Origin: S010-25 sp964441285
GTDB taxonomy: Bacteria > Pseudomonadota > Gammaproteobacteria > SZUA-229
Assembly: GCA_964441285.1 (NCBI GenBank)
Contig: CAYTUK010000003.1
Coordinates: 165,501-229,500, forward strand
Direction: 5' to 3'
Length of the DNA: 64,000 bases
The notes under the pieces were generated by a model. The model worked only from the letters and a program-made list of their open reading frames with translations, was not told the DNA's origin and searched no databases. Positions within the stretch are counted from its first letter, which is position 1. Every line of letters begins with the position of its first letter. The translations under genes were made by a program, and so were the position numbers. Below, one piece after another: positions 7,721 through 16,055 of this stretch.

Positions 7721-10700
7721 TTAAGTGGGTGGGGGAATCGTTCTATCGCTCTTTTCGGTAACGTCATTGAGTGTGTTTTTGTCACCGAAAAGCCGCCTGA
7801 CCACAACAAAAAATACCGGCACAAATAACAGGCCCAGTGCGGTTGCGCCGAACATACCACCAATGACACCCGTGCCGATGGCATGGCGGCTATTGGCACC
7901 GGCTCCGGTAGAAATAGCGAGTGGTAGCACGCCGAGGATAAAGGCGATTGAAGTCATCAGGACGGGTCGCAGCCGTAGGCGACAGGCTTCCAGTGTGGCT
8001 TCGAGCAGCCCGTACCCAGCCTGACGCAGAGCATTGGCAAAACTGATAATCAGAATTGCATTTTTGGCGGACAGACCGATAACCGCAATCATCCCAACTT
8101 TAAAATAAACATCATTTTCCAGGCCGCGTAGCCAGGTGAAAGTGACCGCACCGAGGATGCCCAGTGGCACGACCAGCATCACTGCAATGGGAACAGTCCA
8201 GCTTTCGTACAATGCAGCGAGTACCAGAAAGACCACTAATAGCGAAAGCGCGAACAGGATAGGCGCCTGCTTGCCAGACAGAATTTCCTGGTATGACTGC
8301 CCCGACCATTCGTAACCGATACCCGCAGGCAATAATTTCTTGACGATATTTTGCATTGCGGCCATTGCTTCCCCTGAGCCGTGACCGGGAGCGGCACTCC
8401 CATTTATCTGCATAGCAGCGAAACCATTGTAGTGATCAACAGCGGGAGCTACCAGCACCCAGCTTGAAGTGATCACGCTACTCAAAGGTACCATATGATT
8501 CAGTCCAGCCGTGTTGCCGGGGAGGTAATAGCGGCTTAAATCGCCAGGCCGACTGCGATAGGGTGCATCCGCTTGCAACAGTACCTTGAGCACTCGACCC
8601 TGGTAGTTGAAGTCATTGGCATAGACGGGAGCGAGCATAAGACGGGCAGTATTGTATATCTCCGTTAAGGACAGCCCCATCGCTTTTGCTTTTACCCGGT
8701 CGACATGTAGGTGGAGTTCAGGGACATCTGCCAGCTGGTTAGGGCGTACACCATAGAGCACTGGATTTTTTGCGGCGGCTCCAAGCAAAAGATTGCGCGC
8801 AGCCATCAGTTTTTTGCGCCCCAGACCAGCCCGGTCTTCGAGCCGAAAATCAAAACCACCAAAGCGGCCTAATCCACGGATAGTGGGCAGGTTGACGACA
8901 AAAATACGGGCACCTTTAATGTGCTGCAAGGCAGCATTAGCCCAGTGAATAAAGCGCTTTGCCTGTTGGTTAGGCTGAGTGCGCTGGCTCCAGTTTTTGA
9001 GGCGGATAAAACCCAGGCCAACATTTTCTCCCTGACCCATAAAACTAAACCCTGCCACATCCAGTACTTTATCTACCGCCGAGTTTTTCTCAATAATCTT
9101 TTCCATCTGACGTAGCACTGCATTCGTACGCTCGATGCTGGCACCGGGCGGTAGCTGGATCATGGCCAGTGCATACCCCTGATCTTCTGCTGGCAGAAAA
9201 CTGGTGGGTAGACGGTTAAATAGCAGCACAGCAAGACTAATCAGCAGCACAAAGGCAATCATCCAGCGGGGAGTATGGCGTATGGCCTGTGTGACTCGGC
9301 GTAGATAGGCTGTATTGAGGCCCTGGTATAAGCGATTGAAACCGCGAAAAAAACGGTTGGGCTTAGCGTGTGTTGGCTGGAGTAAAGAGGCGCACAGGGC
9401 CGGTGTGAAACTGAGTGCCATCAAGGCTGAAATTGCCATAGAAATGGCGATAGTGAGCGAAAACTGGCGGTAGATTGCACCCACGCTGCCGCCGACCAGC
9501 GCCATCGGGATAAAGACTGCGGCTAATACTGAAGTCATGGCAATCACCGCGCCAGTGATTTGTGTCATCGCTTTGCGCGTTGCGGCTTTCGCTGACAGAC
9601 CTTCTTCGCGCATAATGCGTTCGACATTTTCCACCACCACAATGGCATCATCGACGACCAGACCGATTGCGAGCACCAATGCGAACAGACTCAGTACATT
9701 GATGGAAAATCCGGCCAGGTACATGCCGGCGAATGCGCTGGTCAGGGCAACAGGAACGACCAGTGTTGGAATCAGCGTGGCGCGCAGGTTTTGCAGGAAT
9801 AGCAACATGACCAGAAACACCAGGACAACGGCCTCAACCAGCGTGTACAGCACTTCATGGATGGAGATGCTTACAAAAGTGGTGCTGTCGTAGGGGGTGA
9901 ACCAGCTCACGCCCGGCGGAAAATACTGCGCTAGTTGATTCATCTTGGCGCGCACGTCATCGGCGACCTTCAGCGCATTGGCATTGGGTGCCAGCAGAAT
10001 CGCCAGACCGGCAATCGGTTCGCCATTAACATGCACGTCATGGCCGTAGGATTCTGCGCCAAGTGCGATGCGAGCAACATCTTTCAGCCTGACTGTGCTG
10101 CCATCGGGTTTGGTACGTAGAATAATATTAGCGAACTGTTCAGGACGGTTGAAGCGACTGGCGGCAGTCACCGAGGCGGTAAACCCCTGACCTTTGGGGG
10201 CGGGTTCAGCGCCGATACTGCCGATGGCGATTTGCACATTCTGCGCGCGCACTGCGGCCAGTACCTGCGTTGCGCTCAGGTCGTAGCCATGCAGTTTGTC
10301 GGGATTGAGCCAGATACGCATGGCATAAGCCGCACCAAACAAGTTAGCGCTGCCAACGCCTGGCAGCCGCTGGATTGAATTTGTTACCTGAGATGCAATA
10401 ATGTTATTTAGTGCATAAGTATCGAGGCCAGGGTCAGTGGATTTCAGCGCGACCACCATAAGGAAATCCCGGTTGGCTTTGGCAACAGTAATGCCGTTCT
10501 GTACCACTTCTTTTGGCAGCCGTGACTGCACTACGCTGAGTCGGTTTTGTACCTGCACAGCGGCAATATCCGGGTCAGTGCCATTGGTGAAGGTCAGCGT
10601 GATCTGTATGGTGCCGTTGGAACGTGAGGTGGAAGCAAAATACAGCAGATTATCAATCCCGGTGAGTTGTTGCTCAATCACCGAGGTGACCGTTTTTTCC

Positions 10701-10870
10701 AGCACCTGAGCACTGGCACCGGGATAGCTGGCGCTGATACTGATCTGAGGAGGTGCAATAGAAGGATAAGCGGACACAGGTAACTTGAAGATAGCGGCCG
10801 TGCCTGCCAGAGTGATGATGATTGCAATGACCCAGGCAAAGATAGGCCGGTCAATAAAAAAACGTGGCAT
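7721..10870 (-). CDS. RND multidrug efflux pump, inner-membrane subunit (AcrB/MexB type, HAE1)
   Basis: At 1049 residues the protein has full AcrB length. It opens MPRFFIDRPIFAWVIAI as HAE1 pumps do. The proton-relay residues are present: the Asp pair in GLVVDDAIVVVENV and the Lys in GLSAKNAILI. Two large periplasmic loops separate the twelve helices. It lies 10 bases downstream of its membrane-fusion partner. No TolC-type outer-membrane factor gene is in the window, so one must be shared. Substrate range cannot be inferred. Confidence 0.93.
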   Translation of the reverse strand: MPRFFIDRPIFAWVIAIIITLAGTAAIFKLPVSAYPSIAPPQISISASYPGASAQVLEKTVTSVIEQQLTGIDNLLYFASTSRSNGTIQITLTFTNGTDPDIAAVQVQNRLSVVQSRLPKEVVQNGITVAKANRDFLMVVALKSTDPGLDTYALNNIIASQVTNSIQRLPGVGSANLFGAAYAMRIWLNPDKLHGYDLSATQVLAAVRAQNVQIAIGSIGAEPAPKGQGFTASVTAASRFNRPEQFANIILRTKPDGSTVRLKDVARIALGAESYGHDVHVNGEPIAGLAILLAPNANALKVADDVRAKMNQLAQYFPPGVSWFTPYDSTTFVSISIHEVLYTLVEAVVLVFLVMLLFLQNLRATLIPTLVVPVALTSAFAGMYLAGFSINVLSLFALVLAIGLVVDDAIVVVENVERIMREEGLSAKAATRKAMTQITGAVIAMTSVLAAVFIPMALVGGSVGAIYRQFSLTIAISMAISALMALSFTPALCASLLQPTHAKPNRFFRGFNRLYQGLNTAYLRRVTQAIRHTPRWMIAFVLLISLAVLLFNRLPTSFLPAEDQGYALAMIQLPPGASIERTNAVLRQMEKIIEKNSAVDKVLDVAGFSFMGQGENVGLGFIRLKNWSQRTQPNQQAKRFIHWANAALQHIKGARIFVVNLPTIRGLGRFGGFDFRLEDRAGLGRKKLMAARNLLLGAAAKNPVLYGVRPNQLADVPELHLHVDRVKAKAMGLSLTEIYNTARLMLAPVYANDFNYQGRVLKVLLQADAPYRSRPGDLSRYYLPGNTAGLNHMVPLSSVITSSWVLVAPAVDHYNGFAAMQINGSAAPGHGSGEAMAAMQNIVKKLLPAGIGYEWSGQSYQEILSGKQAPILFALSLLVVFLVLAALYESWTVPIAVMLVVPLGILGAVTFTWLRGLENDVYFKVGMIAVIGLSAKNAILIISFANALRQAGYGLLEATLEACRLRLRPVLMTSIAFILGVLPLAISTGAGANSRHAIGTGVIGGMFGATALGLLFVPVFFVVVRRLFGDKNTLNDVTEKSDRTIPPPT

Positions 10871-10880
10871 CAGTGATTCC

Positions 10881-12032
10881 TTAGTGGTTGCTGGCAGATT
10901 TGGCTGAGAGGTCAGCTTTAACGACCATTCCAGGCTTCACTTTTTGCAGTCCTGTGGTGATGACCTGATCACCATCTGCCAGTTTGCCGGTAATAATCCA
11001 GTCGGTTTGTGTCATGCCATGCGTTTGTACCCGGTGCCGTTCAACCTTGCCGCTGGCCGCTACCACCATCACATAAGCCCCCATATGATCACGTTGCACC
11101 GCCGCCTGTGGCAGTAGAAAAGCCCGTTTGAGCTGGCCCATAGTCAGCCGTAGATTGACAAACATCCCCGGTAATAGCTGTCGTTTTGGGTTGGGTATAA
11201 TGGCACGTAGCGACAGAGTTCCTGTGCGCGGGTCTACGGTTTGCGCAGAGAAATTCAGCTGGCCGAGGTGAGGGTAAACGCTACCATCGGGCAGTAAAAT
11301 TTCCACTTTAGTCCCTATATCCATATTGTTCGCCGAGTGACCCTTGGCCGACAGTTTCAATTGCCGCAGACTGCTGACGGACTGGCTGAAGTTTACATAG
11401 ATGGGGTTAATCTGTTCAATCGTGGTGAGTAGCGTTGCCTTGCCCTGGCCGACGAGTGCGCCCTCAGTGACGCGTGACTTTCCAGCATGACCGGCAATGG
11501 GTGCGGTTATTGTCGTGTAACCAAGATTGATGCGGGCTTGTGTGACTTTGGCCTGAGCAGCCTTAACCAGTGCAGCGGTGGTGCGTTTATTCGCCAGCGC
11601 GGTATCTCTGTCCTGTGTACTGACCAGCCCTTTGTGGGCTAAATTTTGAGACCGTCTGGCGATGAGTGCTGCATTGACTGCATTGGCCTGTGCTTTGGCT
11701 AATGTCGCTTTTACCGTGTGTAAAACGGCTTTCAGAGCGGCCGGATCAATCTGGAATAATATCTGCCCCGGTTTGACATCGGTGCCCTCGGTATAGACCC
11801 GTTTAAGGATAATGCCTGCTACGCGCGCCCGTACCTGCGCGATTTTAGTCGGTGCCAGTAGCCCCGTTGATTCGTGCGTGAGTGGCACTGCTTGAATATG
11901 GGCGGTTATTACGGTAACTTCTGGTATCGGTTTATGTGCCCGTGTTGGCGGTGGTGTCTTGTCGCACGCGCTAAGTAGCAGCAGTGCGGCGAAGGCTACG
12001 GACAGTAAAAAAAACAGGGGAAACGATTTCAT
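10881..12032 (-). CDS. RND efflux membrane-fusion lipoprotein (AcrA/MexA type)
   Basis: I place the start at the ATG ending at 12032 (MKSFPLFF), which has TGGAG seven bases upstream and begins a lipoprotein signal with lipobox LLSAC; the frame is open for 13 codons further. The ~383-residue protein shows the biotinyl/lipoyl halves around a coiled-coil hairpin (VRARVAGIILKRVYTEGTDVKPGQILFQIDP, split by a helical hairpin, then INLGYTTITAPIAGHAG) and the beta-barrel domain (GMFVNLRL). It bridges pump and outer-membrane channel. It is first in a two-gene operon with the pump. Confidence 0.92.
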   Translation of the reverse strand: MKSFPLFFLLSVAFAALLLLSACDKTPPPTRAHKPIPEVTVITAHIQAVPLTHESTGLLAPTKIAQVRARVAGIILKRVYTEGTDVKPGQILFQIDPAALKAVLHTVKATLAKAQANAVNAALIARRSQNLAHKGLVSTQDRDTALANKRTTAALVKAAQAKVTQARINLGYTTITAPIAGHAGKSRVTEGALVGQGKATLLTTIEQINPIYVNFSQSVSSLRQLKLSAKGHSANNMDIGTKVEILLPDGSVYPHLGQLNFSAQTVDPRTGTLSLRAIIPNPKRQLLPGMFVNLRLTMGQLKRAFLLPQAAVQRDHMGAYVMVVAASGKVERHRVQTHGMTQTDWIITGKLADGDQVITTGLQKVKPGMVVKADLSAKSASNH

Positions 12033-12114
12033 GTTGGCTCCACACAGGCGCAGACGAAAGAAGCATCGCATCCCTGCTATTACAGAAACGCTTAATTAAT
12101 CACCGTTTCCTTAG

Positions 12115-12157
12115 TATAATACGCTGCATTATAGCGTAGTCACATGGCTACGCCCAA
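12115..12157. promoter_or_regulatory. Divergent promoter region between the efflux operon and selU
   Basis: TATAAT at 12115-12120 faces selU with a weak TTAATT 17 bases upstream. On the other strand TATAAT (12128-12133) faces the efflux operon with TTGGGC 18 bases upstream (12152-12157). The two -10 boxes form part of a small dyad around 12124. No efflux regulator gene is adjacent. Confidence 0.4.
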
Positions 12158-12228
12158 TGAAAGATAATCAGCATTAGCCAGAGATATAACCACCGCCTGG
12201 CGAATGTTAGCATGAGTTTGAAACCGTT

Positions 12229-13338
12229 ATGTCTTTACCTCAGATCGAAAATTTCCGCCAGCTATTTCTTGATAATGTTGACTTACTGGATGTGAGAGCG
12301 CCTGTTGAATATGCGCAGGGTGCGTTTCCTCATAGCCAGAATATGCCGTTGTTAAATGATGAAGAACGTCATCAGGTTGGTTTGCGTTATAAAACGCAGG
12401 GTCAGGATAAGGCGATAGAACTGGGATATCAACTGGTTTCGGATGAGGTTAAATCCTCCCGACTTGATGCGTGGGAACACTTCTTTCAGCAACATCCCAA
12501 TGGCATCCTGTATTGTTTTCGTGGCGGGATGCGGTCAAAAATCACCCAACAGTGGTTATACGAAAAAACCGGCAAAAAATTTCCGCGGATTAAAGGCGGT
12601 TACAAGGCGTTACGGCAATTTTTGTTGCAGCAGCTGGAATCTGCGGCAGCAACCATGCCGTTTGTGGTTTTAAGCGGGCGCACGGGTTCGGGTAAAACGC
12701 TGTTGCTGGATCAAGTTGAAGGTAACACGCAGCTGGAAAAAATTGATCTGGAGAAACTTTATCACCATCGCGGTTCGGTGTTTGGGCAGCATGTCGAGCC
12801 ACAACCGAGTCAAATTGATATTGAAAATACACTGGCGGTTCAGTTATTGAAAATGCAGCAGAATAAACACTGCAAACTGTTGCTGGAGGATGAATCGCCC
12901 TGTATTGGTGCCAGGCGACTCCCAGATAATATCGTCAACGCAATGCGTCATGCGCCGATATTATTGCTTGAAACCGATGCGGATGAACGGATTGATATAA
13001 TTTTTGATGAATATATAACGCAGGCATTAAATGAGCATGTCCGCTTTTATGGCGAAGCGACTGGTTTTGACAAGTGGGCGCAATATCTGTCGCTAGCACT
13101 GGATAAAATACAACGTCGACTGGGAGGGAAAGCGCATGCAGAATTAAAGACTATTTTGCATACAGCGCTACAGCAACACCGCAACCAAAATGACTGCGAG
13201 CAGCATAAAGCATGGATTGCACGATTATTATTTGATTATTATGACCCGATGTATGACTACCAGTTAAATAAGAAATCTGAGCGTATAACTTTTAAAGGCA
13301 ACCGGCAGCAGCTTATGCAATACCTGGGGAAGCTTTGA
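12229..13338 (+). CDS. selU: tRNA 2-selenouridine synthase
   Basis: The 369-residue protein has an N-terminal rhodanese domain with the catalytic Cys in YCFRGGMRS (Cys96) and a C-terminal P-loop GRTGSGKT (150-157), the fixed SelU/MnmH architecture. It geranylates and then selenates 2-thiouridine at tRNA wobble position 34 for Lys, Glu and Gln, using selenophosphate. Length matches the family. Its presence implies a SelD elsewhere in the genome; none is in the window. Confidence 0.93.
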   Translation: MSLPQIENFRQLFLDNVDLLDVRAPVEYAQGAFPHSQNMPLLNDEERHQVGLRYKTQGQDKAIELGYQLVSDEVKSSRLDAWEHFFQQHPNGILYCFRGGMRSKITQQWLYEKTGKKFPRIKGGYKALRQFLLQQLESAAATMPFVVLSGRTGSGKTLLLDQVEGNTQLEKIDLEKLYHHRGSVFGQHVEPQPSQIDIENTLAVQLLKMQQNKHCKLLLEDESPCIGARRLPDNIVNAMRHAPILLLETDADERIDIIFDEYITQALNEHVRFYGEATGFDKWAQYLSLALDKIQRRLGGKAHAELKTILHTALQQHRNQNDCEQHKAWIARLLFDYYDPMYDYQLNKKSERITFKGNRQQLMQYLGKL

Positions 13339-13526
13339 TTAAAGTGTGAATGCACGAATCCTTGAGTGCAAAATCTACCTCACCCGGATTGAAGTAGCGG
13401 TTCTTCTGGCGTATAAATAGCGTGATTTAGTGTATTTTAGAAAATTATGTTTAAACTCTATCTAATGAATAGTCAGTCAAATGCTTTGCCACAGAGTAGC
13501 GCATAGGGGTGACAGCAATAAAATGA

Positions 13527-16052
13527 GTGCAGACAATGACATCGCGTAACTTATTTGAAAATCCAGCGGTTGATGAAACTCTGGTTTCGCGCGCGCAGCT
13601 TGAAAATTTAATTGAGTTGCAAAGCACCCTTCTGGGGGCGACCGTTAGCAGTGATCATTTTGCGACATTGCTTGAGCAGTTGTGTCTGTTTGCGGAAAAA
13701 CTGACTCCCGATGCGGTTGCTTCCATTATGCTTTTAGATGATAACAAACGACAGTTATTTACTCATACTGCGCCCAGTATTCCAGCGGAGGCAATGGCAG
13801 CAGTGGATGGTTTGAAAGTGGGTGACAGTTCATGCGGTAATGCGGTGTTTCATAATGAGGATATGTACGTTTGCAATACTATGACGGATGTACGTTGGGA
13901 AAATACCCGTGATTTTGCAAAAAGTTATAACATCAATGCCTGCTGGTCGAGCCCCATCCGCAATAGTAATAAGCAGGCAATTGGCAGTTTTGCACTGTCC
14001 AGTTTTAATATTCGTACCCCGGATGGTTTCCAAAGTCGGTTATTGAATATCTGCGCTTCCATTGCGGGCATTATTTTCCAGCGCAAAGAAGCTACCATCG
14101 AAAGAAAACAAAAAGAAAAACTGTTATGGGAAAGTAACCAGAACCTGGATATAACCATCAACTCGATTGCAGAAGGCGTAATCAGTACCGATATTCATGG
14201 CAATATTATTGTTTTTAATCAGGTAGCTGAAAGCTTGACCGGCTGGAGGCATGAGAACGCCGTTGGGCAGAATGTTAATCATGTTTTTAATATCTTTAAC
14301 CCGGATTCAGGAGAAAAAATTCATAATCTGATCGCCTGTATTTTAGATGAGAATCTGCCTTTCCAGGACAATAATATTATGCTCGCCTCGGCTGATGGCG
14401 GCTTATGCCATCTCTTAATCAGCAAAGCGCTGATTAGAAATAAAAAGGGCGAGACAGCCGGTACAGTCATTACTTTTTGTGATGTGACACAGCAGCACCG
14501 TGACCGGGAAAATTTGCTTGAAAGTCAGCAGCAGTACCGTTCTATTGTTGAAAATACGGCAGATGCACTGTTCCTGATAAATGATAAGGATGCGTTTATT
14601 GATGTCAATCAGGCCGCCTGTGATAGCCTGGCTTATACTCGGGATGAGCTATTAACCCTGTCTATTATGGACATTGAAAAAGCTATTCATGAAGATAATA
14701 TAGGTGAATTTCAGAAAAAATTAGCGCTTGATTGCTCGATTACAGTTACTGGGGCGCATCAGCGCAAAGATGGTAGTCAGTTTCCAGTAGAAGTTCGATT
14801 GCGCCGTTTTAATTCAAATGGTAAGAAATTTGTTGTGGCTCTGGCGAATGATATTACTGAGCGTAAAAAAGCGGAAGAAGAAATCATAAAAGCCAGAAAG
14901 CTGGATTCAATTGGGTTACTGGCGGGTGGTATTGCGCATGATTTTAATAATTTGCTCGGCATTATACTGGGTAATATTGATCTTGCCGAGCGCAGTGTGG
15001 ACGTACCTGGTAAAGCGATAAAATACCTTGATAAAGCAACCAGCGCCTCAATGCGAGCCGCCGATTTAACTCAGCAGCTACTCACCTTTTCTAAAGGCGG
15101 AGAGCCGGTCAAACAGGCGGCGGATATAATGGAAATTATCCATGAATCGACGGATTTTAGTCTGCATGGTAGTAGTATTCAGGTGAATTATTCCTGCTCA
15201 GATAATTTATGGAATGTCGATGTTGATACGGGTCAGATGAGCCAGGTCATGCAAAATCTGGTGATTAATGCGCGCCAGGCAATGCAACAAGGTGGCAAGC
15301 TGGATATCCACTGTAAAAATACCGTACTGGATAAGAGTAATGTTCTGGCTGGATTGAAGCCTGGCCGTTACATTAAACTGACAGTTGGCGATAGTGGTGA
15401 AGGTATATCGAAGGAAATTATTCATTCGATTTTTGATCCCTATTTCACCACCAAACAACGAGGTAGCGGTCTGGGGCTGGCGCTAACCTATTCCATTATT
15501 CAGAAGCATAATGGTTGTATATTTGTGGATTCAGAACAGTATCGGGGTGCCGTTTTCACCGTATATTTACCTGTTTCTGCGACGGGTGAGCGGGTTGCAG
15601 CAAATAAGCAAAAAAAAGAAGAAAAGAAAAAAAGTCTACACAGTGGGGCACATATTATGCTAATGGACGATGATGAAATGATCCGTGAAATTAGCACAGC
15701 AATGTTGGAAAATCTTGGTTATGAAGTTATTCAGGCCGAAGATGGCCGCAGGGCTTATTTACTTTATCAGGCAGCGATGAAGCAGAATAAAGTGATTGAT
15801 CTGGTTATTATGGATCTTACTGTTTTAAACGGGGTTGGTGGTAAAGAGGCAATAAAACTAATACAACAGATAGATCCTGAGGTGAAAGCGTTGGTGTCCA
15901 GCGGATATTCAAATGACCCGGTAATGGCTAATTACAGCGATTATGGTTTTAAAGGTGCAGTGAGTAAACCCTATAGCCAGGACAGACTGGGTATTGCAGT
16001 AAGTTCTATTTTGAATCAGTGTAGTGACGATTCAGCCAAGACGATGAATTGA
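13527..16052 (+). CDS. Soluble hybrid histidine kinase (GAF-PAS-PAS-HisKA-HATPase-REC)
   Basis: The 841-residue protein lacks membrane helices. A GAF domain (about 20-195) precedes two PAS domains (about 205-325 and 335-450), HisKA with GGIAHDFNN (His near 470), an ATPase domain with NARQAM, DSGEGI and GSGLGLAL, and a receiver from ~710 with DDDE, acceptor Asp in IMDLT, SSGYS and SKPY. All catalytic residues are present. The start is unsure: GTG at 13527 or ATG at 13536, while an out-of-frame ATG at 13523 opens an 8-codon frame. It ends 3 bases before a closely similar kinase gene. No DNA-binding regulator is encoded nearby. Confidence 0.85.
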   Translation: MQTMTSRNLFENPAVDETLVSRAQLENLIELQSTLLGATVSSDHFATLLEQLCLFAEKLTPDAVASIMLLDDNKRQLFTHTAPSIPAEAMAAVDGLKVGDSSCGNAVFHNEDMYVCNTMTDVRWENTRDFAKSYNINACWSSPIRNSNKQAIGSFALSSFNIRTPDGFQSRLLNICASIAGIIFQRKEATIERKQKEKLLWESNQNLDITINSIAEGVISTDIHGNIIVFNQVAESLTGWRHENAVGQNVNHVFNIFNPDSGEKIHNLIACILDENLPFQDNNIMLASADGGLCHLLISKALIRNKKGETAGTVITFCDVTQQHRDRENLLESQQQYRSIVENTADALFLINDKDAFIDVNQAACDSLAYTRDELLTLSIMDIEKAIHEDNIGEFQKKLALDCSITVTGAHQRKDGSQFPVEVRLRRFNSNGKKFVVALANDITERKKAEEEIIKARKLDSIGLLAGGIAHDFNNLLGIILGNIDLAERSVDVPGKAIKYLDKATSASMRAADLTQQLLTFSKGGEPVKQAADIMEIIHESTDFSLHGSSIQVNYSCSDNLWNVDVDTGQMSQVMQNLVINARQAMQQGGKLDIHCKNTVLDKSNVLAGLKPGRYIKLTVGDSGEGISKEIIHSIFDPYFTTKQRGSGLGLALTYSIIQKHNGCIFVDSEQYRGAVFTVYLPVSATGERVAANKQKKEEKKKSLHSGAHIMLMDDDEMIREISTAMLENLGYEVIQAEDGRRAYLLYQAAMKQNKVIDLVIMDLTVLNGVGGKEAIKLIQQIDPEVKALVSSGYSNDPVMANYSDYGFKGAVSKPYSQDRLGIAVSSILNQCSDDSAKTMN

Positions 16053-16055
16053 CTT

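Noticed and set aside
12115..12133. TATAAT/ATTATA dyad as a regulator-binding operator
   Set aside because: The dyad is fully explained by two divergent -10 boxes; no adjacent regulator gene supports an operator.
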